Below the pieces are notes generated by a model, which saw only the letters and a list, made by a program, of their open reading frames with translations, was not told the origin of the DNA and did no database searches. 64,000 nucleotides of DNA. It comes from B69-G16 sp964501905 (GTDB lineage: Archaea; Thermoproteota; Thermoprotei; Thermofilales; B69-G16). This document shows, piece after piece, positions 1-7,752 of the stretch; position 1 is the first letter of the stretch, and each line of letters opens with the position of its first letter. A program made the translations under genes and the position numbers. The stretch spans positions 1 to 64,000 of the forward strand of contig CAZCTW010000009.1 in NCBI GenBank assembly GCA_964501905.1. The letters run 5' to 3'.

Positions 1-95
1 TTTTGTCAGAGTAAACTTCCTAGCGATTATACTTTAAATTATTCCTCGCTAGAGATAAATACCTCGGTGGAAGTATTTCAAGAGAAGGGATCTAT

Positions 96-845
96 ATGCT
101 AAGATTCGTATACCCAGATGCAAGAGAATGGAAGTACTTGATCGCGAGCTTAGCTACTTTGATAGATGAAGCTAATTTCGTGGCCACGAAGGAGGGGCTT
201 AAACTAAGGGCTTTGGATCCCTCTAGGATAGCCATGGTCGATTTAGAGCTTCCATCTGAAATCTTCGAAGAATACCACATAGACGAGGATGTCGTAAGAA
301 TAGGAGTAAACTTCGACGAACTTAACAAAATTATCAAGAGGGGGAAAGCCGACGAGAGGGTAATTTTTGAAGTTGACGGAAAACGCTTAAAGATAGTAAT
401 TTTGAGCAGGGCGGAAAGAGCCTTTTCCATACCTCTCTTAGACATCTTCGGAGAAGAACTTCCATCGCCTAAGGTAACCTTCACTGTCAAGGCGAAAATG
501 TTGAGCGATACTCTTAAAGATGCTCTAAACGACGTAGCTCTGATAAGCGATAGCGTTAAGTTCAGGGGGGAACAAGATTACCTCTCCTTATCAGCTAGGA
601 GCGATAGAGGAGAATTTGAAGCTAAGTTCTCGCTTGAAAATGGCTCATTGATTGAGTACGAAGTCGTCGAGCCCTCATCGGCAATCTACAGTTTGAGCTT
701 GCTATCAGATATGGTCAAAAAGGCAGCGCCATTATCCGACGCAGCACTACTCCAATTTGCATCTAATAAGCCCCTCTCGCTAACATTCGAATTGCCCGGA
801 GGCGGCAGGCTAACATATTACTTAGCTCCTCGAATGGAGGAGTAG
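96..845 (+). CDS. pcn: DNA polymerase sliding clamp (PCNA)
   Basis: This 249-residue protein is the trimeric sliding clamp that tethers DNA polymerase, ligase and FEN1 to DNA at the replication fork. Its length and the N-terminal pattern (MLRFVYPDAREWKYLI, then ALDPSRIAMVDLELP) match archaeal PCNA, as does the late APRMEE tail. An AGAAGGGA ribosome binding site lies just before the ATG at 96. The primase large subunit follows after 9 bases, and primase small subunit and GINS come next, so the four genes form a replication operon. I see no defect. Family assignment is secure. Confidence 0.96.
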   Translation: MLRFVYPDAREWKYLIASLATLIDEANFVATKEGLKLRALDPSRIAMVDLELPSEIFEEYHIDEDVVRIGVNFDELNKIIKRGKADERVIFEVDGKRLKIVILSRAERAFSIPLLDIFGEELPSPKVTFTVKAKMLSDTLKDALNDVALISDSVKFRGEQDYLSLSARSDRGEFEAKFSLENGSLIEYEVVEPSSAIYSLSLLSDMVKKAAPLSDAALLQFASNKPLSLTFELPGGGRLTYYLAPRMEE

Positions 846-854
846 AAAACTAAA

Positions 855-1919
855 ATGGATGTTCTCTTCACTATAGAGGACCTGGCTAAATACCCGTTTT
901 CGAAAGACTCGCGTGAATATATAGAGGAGCTAAATTTCGACTATAAGGATTTCAAAGGACCTTACGGAGAAAGAGTTCTTCAAAGGGCCTACTCTAGAGT
1001 AAACGAGGCTATAGAGAAGAGAGTGATATCCCCGGCTTTTCACGAAGACCTTGACGTAGAGATTCTGTCTTTTCCCACAGCTGTACTTCTAGTGGGAACT
1101 ATAGGAGATTCTCTGCTTTCAACACGTTATGCAATAGCCGAGTCTAAGAGAGCGTCTATATTTCTTAGAAGCGAAACATTAGAGAAAATAGTATACTTAG
1201 CTTCCAGCACTTTCAATTGGAAACTATCACTTAACGTAGATAGTAAATTTGAAGGGTACATGTTTAAACTTCATTTTAAAGACTATCTTTTACACGTGCC
1301 TGAACACTCTCCTGCCTGGAAATTGTCGAATAGAGTACTGAAAAATGGTGAGGTATTACTGACAAAACATGATGTAGTGAGGTTGCTGGAGGAGGCTGTA
1401 AAGATATACGTGTTAGAACATTTAGCCAAAAAAAGAGAGATAGAGGATCCATACGGCATCATCTCGCCATGGATAGAAAAGATTAGAGAGATTTGGGGCA
1501 GGTATAAAGCTAGAATAGAGAGCCGAAAGATGGTCGACTATGGTGAAGAAGCATATCCGCCGTGTATAATAAGCCTGATAAACGATGTAAAAGCCGGAAG
1601 AAACATCCCCCACGTTGGCCGCTTCGCGCTGGCAGCTTTTCTACTCAATATCGGAAAAAGCGTAGAGGAAGTACTCGAGATATTTAAAAACTCACCTGAT
1701 TTCAACGAGAACATAGCTCGTTACCAGATAGAACACATCGCCGGTTTAAGAGGATCCAGAATCAAGTACTCTCCCTTTAAATGCGAGAACATGAAAAGCT
1801 ACGGTTTGTGTAGAGACAATGGAAGTACATGTAGAGGTATAAAACACCCCCTCCAATATTACTACAAGAGAGGCATGGCTAGAAAGAGGAAAAATGTCAA
1901 ACAAAAGCGAGTTTCTTAA
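855..1919 (+). CDS. priL: DNA primase large subunit
   Basis: A 354-residue regulatory subunit of the archaeo-eukaryotic primase, which helps the small subunit make RNA primers. The C-terminal half has the four cysteines that hold the [4Fe-4S] cluster: Cys237 (PPCIISL), Cys310 and Cys319 (CENMKSYGLC), and Cys326 (CRGIKHPLQYY). The PHVGRFALAAFLLNIG segment is also typical of PriL. The 3' end overlaps the start of priS by 26 bases, so the two subunits are probably translationally coupled. A strong GGAGGAG site lies upstream of the start. Confidence 0.93.
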   Translation: MDVLFTIEDLAKYPFSKDSREYIEELNFDYKDFKGPYGERVLQRAYSRVNEAIEKRVISPAFHEDLDVEILSFPTAVLLVGTIGDSLLSTRYAIAESKRASIFLRSETLEKIVYLASSTFNWKLSLNVDSKFEGYMFKLHFKDYLLHVPEHSPAWKLSNRVLKNGEVLLTKHDVVRLLEEAVKIYVLEHLAKKREIEDPYGIISPWIEKIREIWGRYKARIESRKMVDYGEEAYPPCIISLINDVKAGRNIPHVGRFALAAFLLNIGKSVEEVLEIFKNSPDFNENIARYQIEHIAGLRGSRIKYSPFKCENMKSYGLCRDNGSTCRGIKHPLQYYYKRGMARKRKNVKQKRVS

Positions 1920-3132
1920 AAGGATATTCTCTAAATACTATAAAAGAGCTCGAATTTACATACCTGACTCCCTCCCTCAGCGTGAATTCGCTTTTGTATA
2001 CTTTGGAAAAGAGGGATATATGCACAGGCATATAGCCTTTAACAACGAGGATGAACTGATATCACACTTTAAGCTACACGTGCCGCGGCACGTGTTTTAC
2101 TCCTCTGCGTACTACGAGTATCCTGCAGCTAGCAATATGAATGAAAAAGGGTGGTTGGGAGCTGAGTTAATCTTTGACATAGATGTTGATCATATAGAAA
2201 CTCCCTGTAAAGAATTTCATGATAAGTGGACTTGCCTAAACTGTGGCGCGTCGGGTTGGGGCATACCGCCTCAACTTTGTTATAATTGTGGGAGCGAGAA
2301 GATTAGAAGAGAAACTTGGGTGTGTGAAGTCTGCTTATCCGTGGCTAAAGATGAAGCTTTAAAATTGATAGACTTTTTGATTAACGATTTCGGCTTCTCG
2401 AAGAACGATATGATGATAGTTTTTTCTGGCCATAGAGGATTTCACGTACATGTCAAAGATAGTGAAATCCTAACGCTCGACCAAGATTCTAGAAGAGAAA
2501 TCTCGGATTATATAAGGGGGATCGGCGTAGACTATAGGTTTTTTATACCAACTAAACCGGCGCTATACACTCCCTATGCTCTAGACTTCAGAGACCCGGC
2601 TTGGCTTGGAAGAATCGCGAGAAGCCTGTACAGTCTTATCGCCTCTAACCAGCTAGAGGAAAAACTAAAAAAAGCGGGCGTTTCAGCTAGGAAAATCGAG
2701 AAAATAACAGCGATGCGTGAAGAGATAATAAAAAAGTTGGAGGAAAATCCGCCTAATTGGAGTTACATTAGCAAGCTAATAGATCCGAATACTTGGGAAA
2801 GAATTTTTCATCTCTTAACGGAGGAAGAGGGAGTTAAAATAGACGAGAGAGTAACTATAGACGTGAAGAGGTTGATAAGGCTGCCAGAAACCCTTCATGG
2901 GAAAACAGGTATGAAAGTCGCTCTTTTAAACTACCACAAATTAGAAGAATTCGATATAGAGAAGCATGCTGTCGTGTTCCCCTCGGATAACGTAAAAATC
3001 ACAATAAAAAAACCTCCCAAAAAAGTGTTAAACATAGATTTATCAACAAAGAGAGAAGCCCTAGAAGTGCCATTTTATGTATTCGTCTACTTCTTGGCCA
3101 ATGGTGCTGAAGTAAAAAGAATAAAGACTTAA
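1894..3132 (+). CDS. priS: DNA primase small (catalytic) subunit
   Basis: A 412-residue catalytic primase subunit. The catalytic acidic motif FDIDVDHI is near residues 104-111, and the FSGHRGFHVHV motif that binds nucleotide and metal is near residue 177. A zinc site lies between them (CLNCG ... CYNCG ... WVCEVC). It overlaps the end of priL. Pairing with PriL, PCNA and GINS in one operon supports a role in chromosomal priming. All core motifs are present and the length is normal for archaeal PriS (about 330-420). Confidence 0.94.
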   Translation: MSNKSEFLKRIFSKYYKRARIYIPDSLPQREFAFVYFGKEGYMHRHIAFNNEDELISHFKLHVPRHVFYSSAYYEYPAASNMNEKGWLGAELIFDIDVDHIETPCKEFHDKWTCLNCGASGWGIPPQLCYNCGSEKIRRETWVCEVCLSVAKDEALKLIDFLINDFGFSKNDMMIVFSGHRGFHVHVKDSEILTLDQDSRREISDYIRGIGVDYRFFIPTKPALYTPYALDFRDPAWLGRIARSLYSLIASNQLEEKLKKAGVSARKIEKITAMREEIIKKLEENPPNWSYISKLIDPNTWERIFHLLTEEEGVKIDERVTIDVKRLIRLPETLHGKTGMKVALLNYHKLEEFDIEKHAVVFPSDNVKITIKKPPKKVLNIDLSTKREALEVPFYVFVYFLANGAEVKRIKT

Positions 3133-3173
3133 GTGCAAACTCTGTATTACATTATTTAGCCTGTGTGAGGGCA

Positions 3174-3701
3174 ATGTCTTATAGCGAAATTTTAAAGGTA
3201 TTCGAAGCCGAGCTTGAATCAGGTAAATTACAAGTTATAGATTTTACATTTTATACTAAATCTAGGGAATATCTCAGCAAGCTACTGAAAAAAGCTAGTG
3301 AAGCTTCCTCAGATGTCGAAAAATCGCTTTATTTAAAGGAGGCTAAGCTGGTTTCGACATTACTCGAGAAAATCTTCCTGCTAAGAATGAGCAAAATGCT
3401 AGATATGCTCTTTAGAGGGGAAGTAGAAAAAGCCGAGAAAAACTTGGCAAAGGAAGAAGTAGAGTTTATGAAGTATCTGTCAAACTTTTTAGAAAGACTC
3501 AGAACAGTAGAGTCAAGTAAAACGGTCAAACCCCCTGGTAAACTTATGGGGTTGCTAGTTCGCTTTAAAAAACCCTATTCGCGCCTCATCTTGGAAAATG
3601 GTAGCGTTATGGGTCCCTTTCATACCGGGGATATCGCCTATCTACCGAGGAAAAACGCCGTAGAGTTAAGTAAGAACGACATAGTCGATATTATTGCATA
3701 G
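3174..3701 (+). CDS. GINS complex subunit, Gins51-like
   Basis: A 175-residue protein with an N-terminal helical region and a small C-terminal beta domain (LVRFKKPYSRLILENGS ... GDIAYLPRKNAVELSKNDIV). This alpha-then-beta order is that of archaeal Gins51 (Sld5/Psf1-like). GINS activates the MCM helicase, and in many archaea its gene sits beside PCNA or primase, as here. I chose the ATG at 3174 because GTGAGG directly upstream works as its ribosome binding site. A GTG at 3165 is the alternative. The stop is 3 bases from the convergent Hsp20 stop. Confidence 0.82.
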   Translation: MSYSEILKVFEAELESGKLQVIDFTFYTKSREYLSKLLKKASEASSDVEKSLYLKEAKLVSTLLEKIFLLRMSKMLDMLFRGEVEKAEKNLAKEEVEFMKYLSNFLERLRTVESSKTVKPPGKLMGLLVRFKKPYSRLILENGSVMGPFHTGDIAYLPRKNAVELSKNDIVDIIA

Positions 3702-3703
3702 CT

Positions 3704-4228
3704 TTACTCTACTTTAATTTCTACGCCGCCTCTTCTCAAGCTCTTCTCCTTCTTCTCAAGTTCCACTGTTAGCACGCCGTTTTTATACTGAGCCTTCGAT
3801 GATTGAGGCTTAACTTTCGCCGGCAACTTTATCTCTTTAAAGTATTTACGGTCCCCTCTTTCAGCCGAGATTCTGACAATGTCCTCAGTCGCGTATACCT
3901 TTATGTCGTCTTTTTCAACACCTGGCATATCAGCAATTATTTTCACTTTATCTTCTTCCTCTATCACATCAACAAAGGGTTCTATTGTCTCTGTAATCAT
4001 TGGTCGAGAAATGCCAGGTTTTATGTTACCCCATTCCCTTATGCGAGGAATGCCGTCTGGTCCTATAGTAACCGAAAAACCGTAGTAATACGGTCCTATA
4101 ATTCGCCGTTTTTCGCGATACTCTCCTCTTTCCTCGCTTAACGCTTCACGCATCATTTCGTCGAATAGCCTATCTATCTCCTCGAAAAGTTTACGTGTTC
4201 GTTTCCACCATTCATCAAATTCATACAC
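3704..4228 (-). CDS. hsp20: Small heat shock protein, Hsp20 family
   Basis: A 174-residue ATP-independent chaperone. The C-terminal half is an alpha-crystallin domain (FVDVIEEEDKVKIIADMPGVEKDDIKVY, continuing through KNGVLTVELEKKE). The N-terminal arm is rich in Trp, Arg and Phe, as is usual. I chose the GTG at 4228. The likely TATA element on the minus strand (about 4262-4271) puts transcription start near 4241, downstream of the ATG at 4252, and GGGGTGAT sits just before the GTG. The end nearly touches the GINS stop, so the genes converge. Confidence 0.9.
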   Translation of the reverse strand: MYEFDEWWKRTRKLFEEIDRLFDEMMREALSEERGEYREKRRIIGPYYYGFSVTIGPDGIPRIREWGNIKPGISRPMITETIEPFVDVIEEEDKVKIIADMPGVEKDDIKVYATEDIVRISAERGDRKYFKEIKLPAKVKPQSSKAQYKNGVLTVELEKKEKSLRRGGVEIKVE

Positions 4229-4306
4229 TGTTATCACCCCATCATACAACATATACCTGCTATAAAAAATTAGTTCTACAGGACGAGAAAATATATCTGT
4301 GACCTA

Positions 4307-4316
4307 GATATATATG
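4307..4316 (+). promoter_or_regulatory. TATA element of the histone gene
   Basis: The AGATATATATG stretch is an archaeal TATA element. Transcription would begin about 25 bases on, near 4335-4340, right before the ATG at 4342. It is the reason for preferring that start over the upstream TTG at 4318. Confidence 0.5.
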
Positions 4317-4341
4317 TTTGCGTCGGGGAAGGGGATTATTT

Positions 4342-4584
4342 ATGAAGAGGGAGAAGGAGATACCTCTAGCGCCTATCGATAGAATCCTTCACGAGGAGGG
4401 ATGCGCTCGAGTAAGCGAGGATGCTTCCCGCTTATTGAGAGATATAGTAGAGAAGATCGCTCGAATTATAGCAAGGGAGGCTTGTGAACTGGCTGCTCAC
4501 GCCAATAGGAAAACTGTGATGAAGGAAGATGTTTTATTTGCTGCCCGGAGAATTGGCAAGCAGATTCCGACACTTTTCGAGTAA
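4342..4584 (+). CDS. Archaeal histone
   Basis: An 80-residue single histone fold that packages DNA as dimers and larger multimers. The signature order is IPLAPIDRILHEEG, then RVSEDASRLLRDIVEKIARII, then AHANRKTVMKEDVLFAARR. The C-terminus is a short extension (IGKQIPTLFE). Most Sulfolobales lack histones, so this gene argues for Thermofilales, Korarchaeota, Aigarchaeota or a related lineage. It reads divergently from Hsp20 and converges with aIF6. An in-frame TTG at 4318 would add nine residues but lies too close to the TATA element. Confidence 0.93.
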   Translation: MKREKEIPLAPIDRILHEEGCARVSEDASRLLRDIVEKIARIIAREACELAAHANRKTVMKEDVLFAARRIGKQIPTLFE

Positions 4585-4603
4585 AATGCAAAATTTTTAT
4601 TCT

Positions 4604-5281
4604 TTAAGCTTTACCGAAGAATACTTGGTGTATTCTTAATAGCTCAGGACCTGTAGTCTCGTAACCCACTATAGCTCCTTTACTGTTGACAACTAAACCC
4701 GCGCTTAGGAATATACTACCTCTATTCACAGTCCCAACATCTACCGTAGTATTAAATAGTTCGCGGAGCTCTTCCAGTTCTTCGTCTGTAACTAAAGGAT
4801 ATACCAGTAGACCTCGATTAGACACAGAAGCTATTGAGCCTACAAGCGGAGAACCTCCAATAGTCCTTACTACCACCTCGACGTCAAGGACATCCTCTAT
4901 GGTTTTCAAGTATTCTTTCTCAATGAGCGGAGAAACCACGGCTAGCTTATCATTAACTAGCATAAGGTTCCCTAGGGCATTTCTGAGAGATGGTAAGACT
5001 TTCACGTTCATTCTATCTCCAATATCTTCTTTTATCTTCCTGACTTCGTACTCTAAGGAAAATCTGGGTAAAAGAAGCCCATTACTATTTCCAGCTATGA
5101 AAACTCCTATCAGAGGCGATTCACATATAGATGCTAAGATTACCTCGGTGCCCAATACTTCAGAGAACTCTTCAATATTTTTAGCCGGAACGTCTACAGG
5201 AAGTATCGTTATTCTCTCATTCGTAAATGCGTAAACTCCAACATTAGGGTTTCCGTAAATCAGAGTTTTTTGGACTGACAT
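4604..5281 (-). CDS. eif6: Translation initiation factor aIF6
   Basis: A 225-residue anti-association factor that binds the large ribosomal subunit. It has the pentein-type internal repeats (YGNPNVGVYAFTNE; VASVSNRGLLVYP; SAGLVVNSKGAIVGYETTGPE). It is the last gene of the minus-strand cluster S19e-PDCD5-L39e-L31e-aIF6, an arrangement conserved across archaea, and starts 5 bases after the L31e stop. Length and context leave little doubt. Confidence 0.94.
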   Translation of the reverse strand: MSVQKTLIYGNPNVGVYAFTNERITILPVDVPAKNIEEFSEVLGTEVILASICESPLIGVFIAGNSNGLLLPRFSLEYEVRKIKEDIGDRMNVKVLPSLRNALGNLMLVNDKLAVVSPLIEKEYLKTIEDVLDVEVVVRTIGGSPLVGSIASVSNRGLLVYPLVTDEELEELRELFNTTVDVGTVNRGSIFLSAGLVVNSKGAIVGYETTGPELLRIHQVFFGKA

Positions 5282-5286
5282 CAGCT

Positions 5287-5595
5287 TTACTCTTCCTTTA
5301 CTTCTTCAGGTAGAAAAACTTTAGCTATAGAAACTTTCTCTTCTCCCTCGCCTATCTCCACTTTTCTAACGAGTACTCTTATACGCCGTGGAGGTTTCTC
5401 TATACTCCGCTGCCATATCTCTTCGTTAACCTTATTGCTTATGTATACGTCGTCGGGTTTTACATGTCTCATAACAAATTCTCTTAAGAGACGAATCGCT
5501 ACTTTAGCTCTCTTTTTACGAGGAACTTCATAGACCTTCCTAAGTGGTATTGTATATTCTCTCTCCAGGACTATTTTCTCCTCTTCTTCAGACAC
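5287..5595 (-). CDS. rpl31e: Ribosomal protein L31e
   Basis: A 102-residue protein of the large ribosomal subunit. The core YTIPLRKVYEVPRKKRAKVA, the later VKPDDVYISNKVNEEIW and the PRRIRVLVRK strand are typical of L31e. It follows L39e and precedes aIF6 in the conserved cluster, with almost no spacing, so it is co-transcribed with them. Confidence 0.95.
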   Translation of the reverse strand: MSEEEEKIVLEREYTIPLRKVYEVPRKKRAKVAIRLLREFVMRHVKPDDVYISNKVNEEIWQRSIEKPPRRIRVLVRKVEIGEGEEKVSIAKVFLPEEVKEE

Positions 5596-5604
5596 GCTCC
5601 CACC

Positions 5605-5757
5605 TTAGAGCTGCATTCGACTTCTACGCCAATTCCTCCGAGGTCTCCTTCTAACCTTGCCTAAGGTCTTAGCGACTACCCACAACGGCACCGGCTTGTT
5701 GGACTTAAACGCCGCCGCAAGCCTCAATTTTTTTGCTAGCGGCTTGTTTCTCGCCAT
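5605..5757 (-). CDS. rpl39e: Ribosomal protein L39e
   Basis: A 50-residue basic ribosomal protein that lines the peptide exit tunnel. Reading the minus strand from the ATG at 5757 gives MARNKPLAKKLRLAAAFKSN, followed by PVPLWVVAKTLG and an Arg-rich tail with RRNWRRSRMQL. That is the whole L39e pattern. It sits exactly between PDCD5 and L31e, where archaea usually carry it. At 153 bases it is easy to miss in automated calls. Confidence 0.95.
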   Translation of the reverse strand: MARNKPLAKKLRLAAAFKSNKPVPLWVVAKTLGKVRRRPRRNWRRSRMQL

Positions 5758-5779
5758 ACCAACTACCCCCAGGAGTCAA

Positions 5780-6127
5780 TTAAAACCTTATTTTTATTTC
5801 TTTCCGAGATCGTCTATCTATTTCGGTGAGAAAGCGTTTTAACATGTTATCCGTTATAGGCAATGGTATCCTACCGCTCTGAGCCAATTGAATCAATTGT
5901 ATCTCCACCATCTCAACTAATTCGGGTTTTATCAATCTCAAATTAGCCAATCTCTGCCTAGCTTCAGGAGTGAGTATTTTGAGCAAAACAGCTTGGCGTT
6001 CCAATTCTATTCGTCGTCTTTCCTCCTCTCTAGCTTTAGCCTCTTCTATCATTCTTCTATATTCGAGGAGCTTCCTCCTCTTAACCTCTTCTAACTCCTC
6101 ATCGTATACTTCGCCGCCACTCAACAC
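5780..6127 (-). CDS. DNA-binding protein of the PDCD5 family
   Basis: A 115-residue, highly charged helical protein. The N-terminal third is a long charged helix (EELEEVKRRKLLEYRRMIEEA). The compact three-helix domain follows (LTPEARQRLANLRLIKPELV ... LPITDNMLKRFLTEI). Archaeal homologues bind DNA in vitro, but the cellular role is not settled. It lies between S19e and L39e in the conserved ribosomal cluster, and regulation is probably shared with those genes. Confidence 0.92.
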   Translation of the reverse strand: MLSGGEVYDEELEEVKRRKLLEYRRMIEEAKAREEERRRIELERQAVLLKILTPEARQRLANLRLIKPELVEMVEIQLIQLAQSGRIPLPITDNMLKRFLTEIDRRSRKEIKIRF

Positions 6128-6170
6128 TATTCACCTAGATAGTATACGTTAACGACATAAATCTTGTTAT

Positions 6171-6635
6171 CTACGTGCCCACGTACTTCTTCAATTCCGG
6201 CTTCTCCTTCATTAACTCCTTAAATAATTTATTAGCTAATCGGTCTAGAAGAGATCTCCCCTCAGGTGTCAATACACGTCCTCTCCCTCTAACCGTTTTG
6301 ACTAGACCAGCGGCTTCTAGCTGTTGTAAAGCCTTCCTTATTGCCGACCCTCCGGCTTTTCTAAAATGCTCTCTAACTAAACCCATATCTTTCCTTCCGC
6401 CATAGGCTGTTCTTAACCTTTCTACTCCCACAGGACCGTATAAGTATAATTTACGTAGCAAAGAGGCACATCTTTTATACCACCAGTCAGGGTCGTCCGG
6501 CACTTTCTCCACATGAGAACCAGTTTTTGTATAAAAAGCCCACTCTGGCGGCTTTATCTCCTCGAAGTTTTCCTTCAAGTACTTTGCTAATTCCTCTATG
6601 AACATATGCGGTGGTATATACTTCACCGTGACCAT
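6171..6635 (-). CDS. rps19e: Ribosomal protein S19e
   Basis: A 154-residue small-subunit ribosomal protein. Signature segments are PPEWAFYTKTGSHVEKVP, DPDWWYKRCASLLRKLYLYG and GVERLRTAYGGRKDMG, ending in a winged-helix-like part (AIRKALQQLEAAGLVKTVRG). It is the first gene of the minus-strand cluster down to aIF6. The promoter must lie in the 156 bases shared with the divergent 5S rRNA. Confidence 0.96.
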   Translation of the reverse strand: MVTVKYIPPHMFIEELAKYLKENFEEIKPPEWAFYTKTGSHVEKVPDDPDWWYKRCASLLRKLYLYGPVGVERLRTAYGGRKDMGLVREHFRKAGGSAIRKALQQLEAAGLVKTVRGRGRVLTPEGRSLLDRLANKLFKELMKEKPELKKYVGT

Positions 6636-6761
6636 TTAGGATCATCCTGTAAATGCTCTTCAAGGCTTAAAAAATATCCTAAATATAAAGTTTACCTCAT
6701 GACTTTTTAGCTAGAGGAAACAACTCCTGGAACTGTAAATCCGTTGAAGTCTAGAGAAAAG

Positions 6762-6770
6762 TATAAAAAC
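6762..6770 (+). promoter_or_regulatory. TATA element of the 5S rRNA gene
   Basis: GTATAAAAAC lies about 26 bases before the 5' end of the 5S rRNA, the normal archaeal TATA-to-start distance. It indicates that the 5S gene is transcribed on its own rather than with 16S/23S. Confidence 0.65.
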
Positions 6771-6791
6771 TCGCAGTAGATTTAGAGTATC

Positions 6792-6913
6792 GGCGTCCCC
6801 GGTCATAGGTGGCAGGCAACGCCCGGTCTCGTCAGAACCCGGAAGCTAAGCTGCCACCGCCGTCGGGAGTACTGAGGTCTGCGGCCTCGGGAAACCGCGG
6901 TGCTGGGGACGCC
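6792..6913 (+). rRNA. rrf: 5S ribosomal RNA
   Basis: A 122-nt RNA closed by a terminal helix (GGCGTCCCC at 6792-6800 pairs with GGGGACGCC at 6905-6913). Inside are the conserved 5S elements CCCGGTCTCGTCAGAACCCG and GGAAGCTAAGC, then the GTCGGGAGTACTG region. It stands alone, with no 16S or 23S rRNA in the window, which is common in Thermoproteota. The candidate replication origin lies directly downstream. Confidence 0.95.
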
Positions 6914-6962
6914 CAATATCTAATTATTCTTATTGTTTCTGATTTTACCGTGTAACCCCTAT

Positions 6963-6987
6963 AGTTCTAGTGGAAGTTGTTAGAGGT
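6963..6987 (+). repeat. Degenerate ORB-like box
   Basis: AGTTCTAGTGGAAG followed by TTGTTAGAGGT. It keeps the dyad (one mismatch) but the G-string is reduced. Same orientation as the boxes at 7051 and 7081. Confidence 0.5.
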
Positions 6988-7050
6988 AAAACAATAGAAT
7001 ACATAATTTTATCATTTTTCTATGCTTTCTATTTTCAAATATTTAATTAA

Positions 7051-7073
7051 GTTCCAGTGGAAGTAAGGGGGTC
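7051..7073 (+). repeat. ORB-like box, right-pointing
   Basis: GTTCCAGTGGAAG, a short AT spacer, then GGGGGTC. Good match to the dyad-plus-G-string layout of archaeal origin recognition boxes, and a near-exact inverted copy of the box at 7158-7180. Confidence 0.78.
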
Positions 7074-7080
7074 GTCCAGT

Positions 7081-7103
7081 GCTCCAGTGGAAATAGAGGG
7101 GTT
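7081..7103 (+). repeat. ORB-like box, right-pointing
   Basis: GCTCCAGTGGAAATAGAGGGGT. It starts 30 bases after the previous box, about three helical turns, so both boxes face the same side of the DNA. Confidence 0.78.
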
Positions 7104-7104
7104 A

Positions 7105-7126
7105 TACGTTATACGCGTATAACGTA
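7105..7126. repeat. 22-bp perfect palindrome inside the origin region
   Basis: A perfect palindrome centred on the CG at 7115-7116, with the core GTTATACGCGTATAAC. It lies immediately after an ORB-like box, between the facing boxes. It could be a binding site for a dimeric protein or a hairpin-forming element. Confidence 0.7.
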
Positions 7127-7157
7127 GCTATTTGTCTCTAATACGATTTTTTTGTAG

Positions 7158-7180
7158 GACCCCTTTGCTTCCACTGGAAC
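7158..7180 (-). repeat. ORB-like box, left-pointing
   Basis: On the minus strand this reads GTTCCAGTGGAAG, CAAA, GGGGTC. It is an inverted copy of the 7051 box, differing at a few spacer bases. Inverted ORBs flanking an unwinding element are typical of archaeal origins. Confidence 0.78.
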
Positions 7181-7374
7181 TTGAAAAAGAGAAATTATAA
7201 TTGAGTACATTGTGATATTCAGATTTATATTTTTCATTTGTGGGTTTTTTATGGAGATTTTTATCTGTTATGTAAAAAGATATTTTTCTTAAGTTATAAC
7301 AATTTCAGGCAGAGGTTATATTAAGTGATTCTGATAAATATGATGTTAGATAAGTATTAGTCAAGTGGTGAAAC

Positions 7375-7752
7375 TTGCCGAAGGTAAAGATTGAGGATAT
7401 TCTGCCGTCGGGTGAGAAGATTTCCATAGTTATAGAGGGTAGTGAAATTCGGCGTGAGCGTATTCTTCAAGTTTTAGATCTATTCAATTTGTTGTCGAAA
7501 ACAGAGGTCATGAAGGAACCGAAAACTCTTAAGGAAAGCATATGGGAGATTCTGCTCGATAATTTTGGAGGGGGGGAGTGGTTTACTATTAATGAGGCTT
7601 ATGCGGCAGTAAGGCAAGCTTTAAGAGATGTTAGTGTGACAGCGGTGTCGAGTTATATAAGCAGGTTCTTGAAGGAAGGGAGGCTTGAGAAGGCCGGGCG
7701 TAAGCCGCGGACGCGGTACAGGATTAAGAGGGCTTATATTCGCGTTTTTTAA
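7375..7752 (+). CDS. Origin-adjacent winged-helix protein
   Basis: A 125-residue protein I do not recognise by name. The N-terminal 40 residues look like a small beta-rich domain (KVKIEDILPSGEKISIVIEG). Residues about 50-115 look like a winged helix (ESIWEILLDNFGG ... VSSYISRFLKEGRLEKAG ... TRYRIKR). It starts with TTG behind GGTGA and lies directly to the right of the ORB-like boxes. Its 3' end overlaps the convergent HTH-CBS gene by 29 bases. A role in origin binding or transcription control is possible, but position is the only clue. Confidence 0.75.
   Translation: MPKVKIEDILPSGEKISIVIEGSEIRRERILQVLDLFNLLSKTEVMKEPKTLKESIWEILLDNFGGGEWFTINEAYAAVRQALRDVSVTAVSSYISRFLKEGRLEKAGRKPRTRYRIKRAYIRVF

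Larger units (their letters stand above)
6914..7374. other. Candidate chromosomal replication origin
   Basis: A 461-base noncoding stretch holds four copies of an element built on TTCCAGTGGAA followed by a G-string (GGGG). That is the layout of archaeal origin recognition boxes (ORBs) bound by Orc1/Cdc6. Two good copies point right (7051, 7081), one good copy points left (7158), and a weaker one lies at 6963. The facing boxes enclose a 22-bp perfect palindrome and a T-tract. Beyond them, 7181-7374 is very AT-rich and could be the unwinding region. PCNA, primase and GINS are within 7 kb. No orc1/cdc6 gene is in the window. Confidence 0.78.

Noticed and set aside
1..102. Open frame running from the left edge into the pcn start
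   Set aside because: It is only 33 codons, the composition is not clearly protein-like, and I recognise no family. It could be the end of an upstream gene but cannot be supported.
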